From an uncultured Spirochaetia bacterium (GTDB lineage: Bacteria; Spirochaetota; UBA4802; JAGODF01), in assembly GCA_937967705.1 (NCBI GenBank), contig CALCJG010000291.1:1-8805 (forward strand): a stretch of 8,805 nt of DNA. Reading direction: 5' to 3'. The position numbers were made by a program, and so were the translations under genes. Shown piece by piece: positions 6,090-8,805 of this stretch; positions within the stretch are counted from its first letter, which is position 1; the number at the start of each line of letters is the position of its first letter. The notes under the pieces were generated by a model that did not search any database, was not told where the DNA came from, and saw nothing but the letters and a program-made list of their open reading frames with translations.

Positions 6090-6866
6090 ATGAAACGCCT
6101 GATAATATTTTCTTCCCTGCTGCTAATTGCTCTAATCTTTTTTGCTTCACAAAACGATTTTGCCTGGGCCAGTAAGAAGTCAGAGGTAAAAGTTGACATC
6201 AGCGAAGCGAAAAAACTAATGGAAAAACTGGAAAGAGACGACGAACTGAAAGAATTTATACCCTTTAAAAACTACTATGATGCCAAGATATATCTGGATA
6301 CAGCCAGTTATCAGTTCAATGAAGAAAAGGAATATCTCATGGCCGGCTATTATGCAATTCTGGCTATAGTTGAGATTGAAACGACTTTTGCTAACGCCCG
6401 AGCACGACAGGCGCGTTACAAGAAACAGCAGATCGAAAAAGATTTCTTAAAAAAACTCGCGCTCAGCTCATCAAAAAAATCAGGGATGAAGATTATAATG
6501 ATGGAAGCTGACCTGCAGAAGGATGGATCGAACTACAAACGGGTCCTACTGGACCGCATCATCTTCAATAAGAACAGTTTTACCATCAATGATAAGGGCA
6601 AGGAGATCCTTAATCGGATTTATGCCGTTCTCAAAGCCTACCCGAGAAGCAAAATATCTGTAATCGGCCATACCAAGGCTAAAGATTCCGGGAACACCCA
6701 TTCACAGAAAAAAGCTGATGCACTCACCCTGTATTTTACGAAGAATAAAGGAGTAAGTCAGAAGCGGATCGTCTCTGAAGGCATGGGGAACAGTTATCCG
6801 ATTGAGATCAATAAAAAGATTCAAAGCATGGACAGGGTAGAGATTGTCATTTCCGGTATTAAATAG
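6090..6866 (+). CDS. Periplasmic helical protein with divergent C-terminal OmpA-like domain
   Basis: A 258-residue exported protein. The signal peptide (basic MKR, hydrophobic 4-20) is cut after AWA at residue 27. Residues about 35-125 are helical, with an IPFKNYYDA stretch related to the YAPKE region of the upstream gene, followed by a charged linker. Residues about 150-258 are an OmpA-like (MotB/Pal) domain: IIFNKNSFTINDKGKEIL, ISVIGHT, KRIVSEGMGNSYPI and DRVEIVI. The usual GHTD is GHTK (Lys196) and the usual LSxxRA is HSQKKA (Lys208), so both residues that grip diaminopimelate in typical family members are replaced. It has no beta barrel, so it is a periplasmic protein, not a porin. GGGAGG at 6078-6083 is six bases before the ATG, 15 bases after the previous stop. 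It ends only 11 bases from the convergent recJ stop, with no separate terminator visible. A cell-wall or envelope scaffolding role is likely but unproven. Confidence 0.9.
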   Translation: MKRLIIFSSLLLIALIFFASQNDFAWASKKSEVKVDISEAKKLMEKLERDDELKEFIPFKNYYDAKIYLDTASYQFNEEKEYLMAGYYAILAIVEIETTFANARARQARYKKQQIEKDFLKKLALSSSKKSGMKIIMMEADLQKDGSNYKRVLLDRIIFNKNSFTINDKGKEILNRIYAVLKAYPRSKISVIGHTKAKDSGNTHSQKKADALTLYFTKNKGVSQKRIVSEGMGNSYPIEINKKIQSMDRVEIVISGIK

Positions 6867-6877
6867 CCTCACACTAC

Positions 6878-8762
6878 TCAATTCCAATCGATTACTACAA
6901 GACGGGGTGAACGATATCCGTTGAAGTCGTTCACCTCGGCCTTGAAAACGATGTCCAGGGTTTCTCTCTCCAAGAAGTGTGGTATCATGTCCGCCATATT
7001 CCAGCCGATCGCCTCGATACCGTTCCCCATCCCCAGCAGCAGTTTCAAGTGATTTGACTGCGCGCCAAAAGCTTGTGACCCCCTTACCGGAACACGCCGT
7101 GACAAAAAAACGGGTTCTTCATTCTTGTGACCAAAAGGTTCCAGCAATTTCAACTCTTCTATAAACGAGATATCTACATCATCAACGCATATCTCCTTGT
7201 CTATCGCAATCGCCTCATCCACATACTGATTCTTCAAAGCGGAATAGAGATGCGATGACATTTCCTCAAGCCGGTTGCGGTGAATTGTAAAACCGAATGC
7301 CTGTGGGTGCCCACCGATTTTATCAAACATTTCTGCATAGGGTTCGACATAGGAGAAAAAATTAAAGTTACCCGCACATCGTCCGGACCCCTTAACCATA
7401 TCAGCATTGTCCATCCCAGTTATGAGGATAATCGGTCTTCTTGCATACTCGGAGATTCGGTTTGCAAGCAGTCCCGCAATCCCCTCAGGGACATCATCAC
7501 GTATGATTATATGGACATCCATGACATCACCCGATCGTTCTGAATGAAGATCTGTAATTATTTTTTTATAAAGCCTTGCTATAAGCCCCTTCCTCTCCTC
7601 ATTGATGATTTTTATCTCGTCGATGATGCGCCTTCTTTCAACAATGTCATCGTTAATAAGGTATGATGCCGTCAGTTCTGTTTTTCCGAAGCGTCCCGGA
7701 GTATTGAGGAGAGGAGCGACATCCCACCCTAAAACCTTCGAATCTATAACACGTTTCCCAACGATTTCTGCGAATAGTCCGTCTTTTCTCTGGTTCATGA
7801 TCTGCAGAGCACAAAAAACGATTGTACGGCTCTCACCGATTAACGGGACTATGTCTGCTATTGTGCCTAACGCGACATATCCAACAATGTCATAAAGGAA
7901 CTCACGTATTTTTGGCGAATTATGGAATTGGATTTCACGATAAATTTTCAGAACTCCTGGTTCATTAAAATGCTCAGAATTGGATTTTTCGGTACCCGCA
8001 CAGAGATTACTGCCATTCCTGTTTAAATAATTATCATTCTCCTCGGTCAAAAGATTTTTCAAGGTGCGTAAATCATGGAATTTGCGAGAGTGGGATTTCA
8101 GTAATTCACTTATGGAATCACCCCTCTCCTCCCAGAGAAAGACCTCTACTGATTTTTTTAGTAAATCAAGCAGGTTCTTTGTGTCATTGCATCGGGAGAC
8201 TTCGCCAATGACACCATCACGAACATTCCAACATGAAATCCCTTGCTCACATCCCAACAATACCAGATGGTTTTGTTTGAAAGCTGGGAGGTAACTCATT
8301 AACAAACCATGGCAGAGCTTAAACGCAACCCCCACACCGGCTATTTCCTTGTAAGGATATCTGCATTGAGTCTGTTTGGGATTGATAATACAGGCATCCG
8401 GAAGCTGGTTGGCAGGTTCATGATGATCACAGACGATGACGTCCATCCCAAGACTTCTTGCATAGGCTATTTCCTCAATATCCCTGATTCCCGAATCCAG
8501 TGTGATGATCAGCCGAACACCCTGATGATGAAATTCATCGATAATACACCTGGTCAATCCGTACTGTTCTTTTTGAACCAGATACCGACTGACTACGGGA
8601 TGATTAAACCTCTTAAAGAGAACATGCATGATTGTCAGGGAGGTCAGACCGTCCAGATCCGAATCCGAGAAAAGTCCTACGAGGATATGGTTGCTTATGG
8701 CATTGCGCAGGATTTTTACAGCTTGATACATGTCCTTCATCAAAAAAGGACTGGGCAGTTGG
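6878..8762 (-). CDS. recJ: Single-stranded-DNA-specific exonuclease RecJ, 5'-truncated by contig end
   Basis: About 627 genomic residues of RecJ, the 5'-to-3' single-strand DNA exonuclease of recombination and mismatch repair. The open frame continues to 8779, but its first six residues (MCSSDL) are translated adapter and must be removed. Some 60-80 N-terminal residues are missing, since the sequence enters just before PFLMKDM. Counting from the first genomic residue (Q1): motif I DSDLDG (33-38), LDSG (88-91), DHH (112-114), GVGVAFKL (142-149), GTIADIVPL (299-307), NTPGRFG (353-359), a DHHA1 domain ending in GGHPQAFG (483-490), and an OB-like C-terminus (about 520-627). The metal-binding aspartates and histidines are kept. 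Between GVGVAFKL and GTIAD lie about 150 residues where E. coli RecJ has roughly 40, so this copy has a large insertion. Motif I has Ser where Tyr or His is usual. The stop is convergent with the OmpA-like gene, 11 bases away. Confidence 0.95.
6906..6935. repeat. Inverted repeat inside the 3' end of recJ
   Basis: GGTGAACGA (6906-6914) and TCGTTCACC (6927-6935) form a perfect 9-bp inverted repeat with a 12-base spacer. It lies in recJ codons near its stop and 39 bases past the stop of the convergent OmpA-like gene. No T-run follows on either strand, so it is not a standard terminator. One repeat of this size could arise by chance in a window this long. Confidence 0.45.
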
Positions 8763-8805
8763 AGATCGGAAGAGCACACGTCTGAACTCCAGTCACGAGT
8801 GGATA
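8763..8805. other. Illumina TruSeq adapter and index left at the contig end
   Basis: The 34 bases from 8763 to 8796 match the TruSeq read-1 3' adapter (begins AGATCGGAAGAGCACACG, ends CCAGTCAC). They are followed by GAGTGGAT and one A, which match my memory of TruSeq index 23 and the next adapter base. This is sequencing-library DNA, not genome. On the minus strand it translates to (V/M)CSSDL, a known artefact at protein starts, and on the plus strand to EIGRAHV. Confidence 0.98.

Noticed and set aside
8309..8785. Plus-strand 158-residue open frame opposite recJ
   Set aside because: It is antisense to conserved RecJ motifs and its C-terminus (EIGRAHV) is translated adapter.

Overview
The window looks like a stretch of core chromosome from a Gram-negative (diderm) bacterium of middling GC, taken from an Illumina draft assembly. 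The last 43 bases (8763-8805) are not genomic: they are Illumina TruSeq adapter plus index, so the true contig end is at about 8762. Outer-membrane/periplasmic markers (an OmpA-like domain, two clear signal peptides) and the MEP isoprenoid gene ispF point to a diderm. A RecJ with a very large insertion and a small helical protein paired with an OmpA-like protein make me lean towards a spirochaete-like lineage, but this is tentative. No mobile element, CRISPR array, rRNA or tRNA is visible.

Layout: minus-strand hypothetical membrane/secreted protein (29-574); minus-strand cyclic-nucleotide-binding/GGDEF protein (771-1787); a 240-bp divergent region; plus-strand carbon-nitrogen hydrolase (2028-2750); a bidirectional terminator (2765-2793); then four minus-strand genes: cold-shock protein (2812-3012), tyrosyl-tRNA synthetase (3237-4451), ispF (4595-5092) and a STAS-domain anti-anti-sigma-like protein (5159-5458). 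A 256-bp divergent region separates these from a plus-strand two-gene operon (5715-6866) of a small periplasmic helical protein and a related protein carrying a C-terminal OmpA-like domain. Convergent to it, and running off the contig, is a 5'-truncated recJ (6878-8762).

The genes do not form one pathway. Translation (tyrS), isoprenoid synthesis (ispF), DNA repair (recJ) and cold response (csp) are housekeeping. The CNB-GGDEF protein and the STAS protein are signalling parts whose partners lie outside the window. The 5715-6866 pair is the only clear functional unit, probably acting in the periplasm or cell envelope.

I do not see a convincing new multi-gene system. The points most worth a second look are the adapter-derived start of recJ, the roughly 140-residue insertion in its catalytic core, and the OmpA-like domain that has lost both residues normally used to hold diaminopimelate peptidoglycan.
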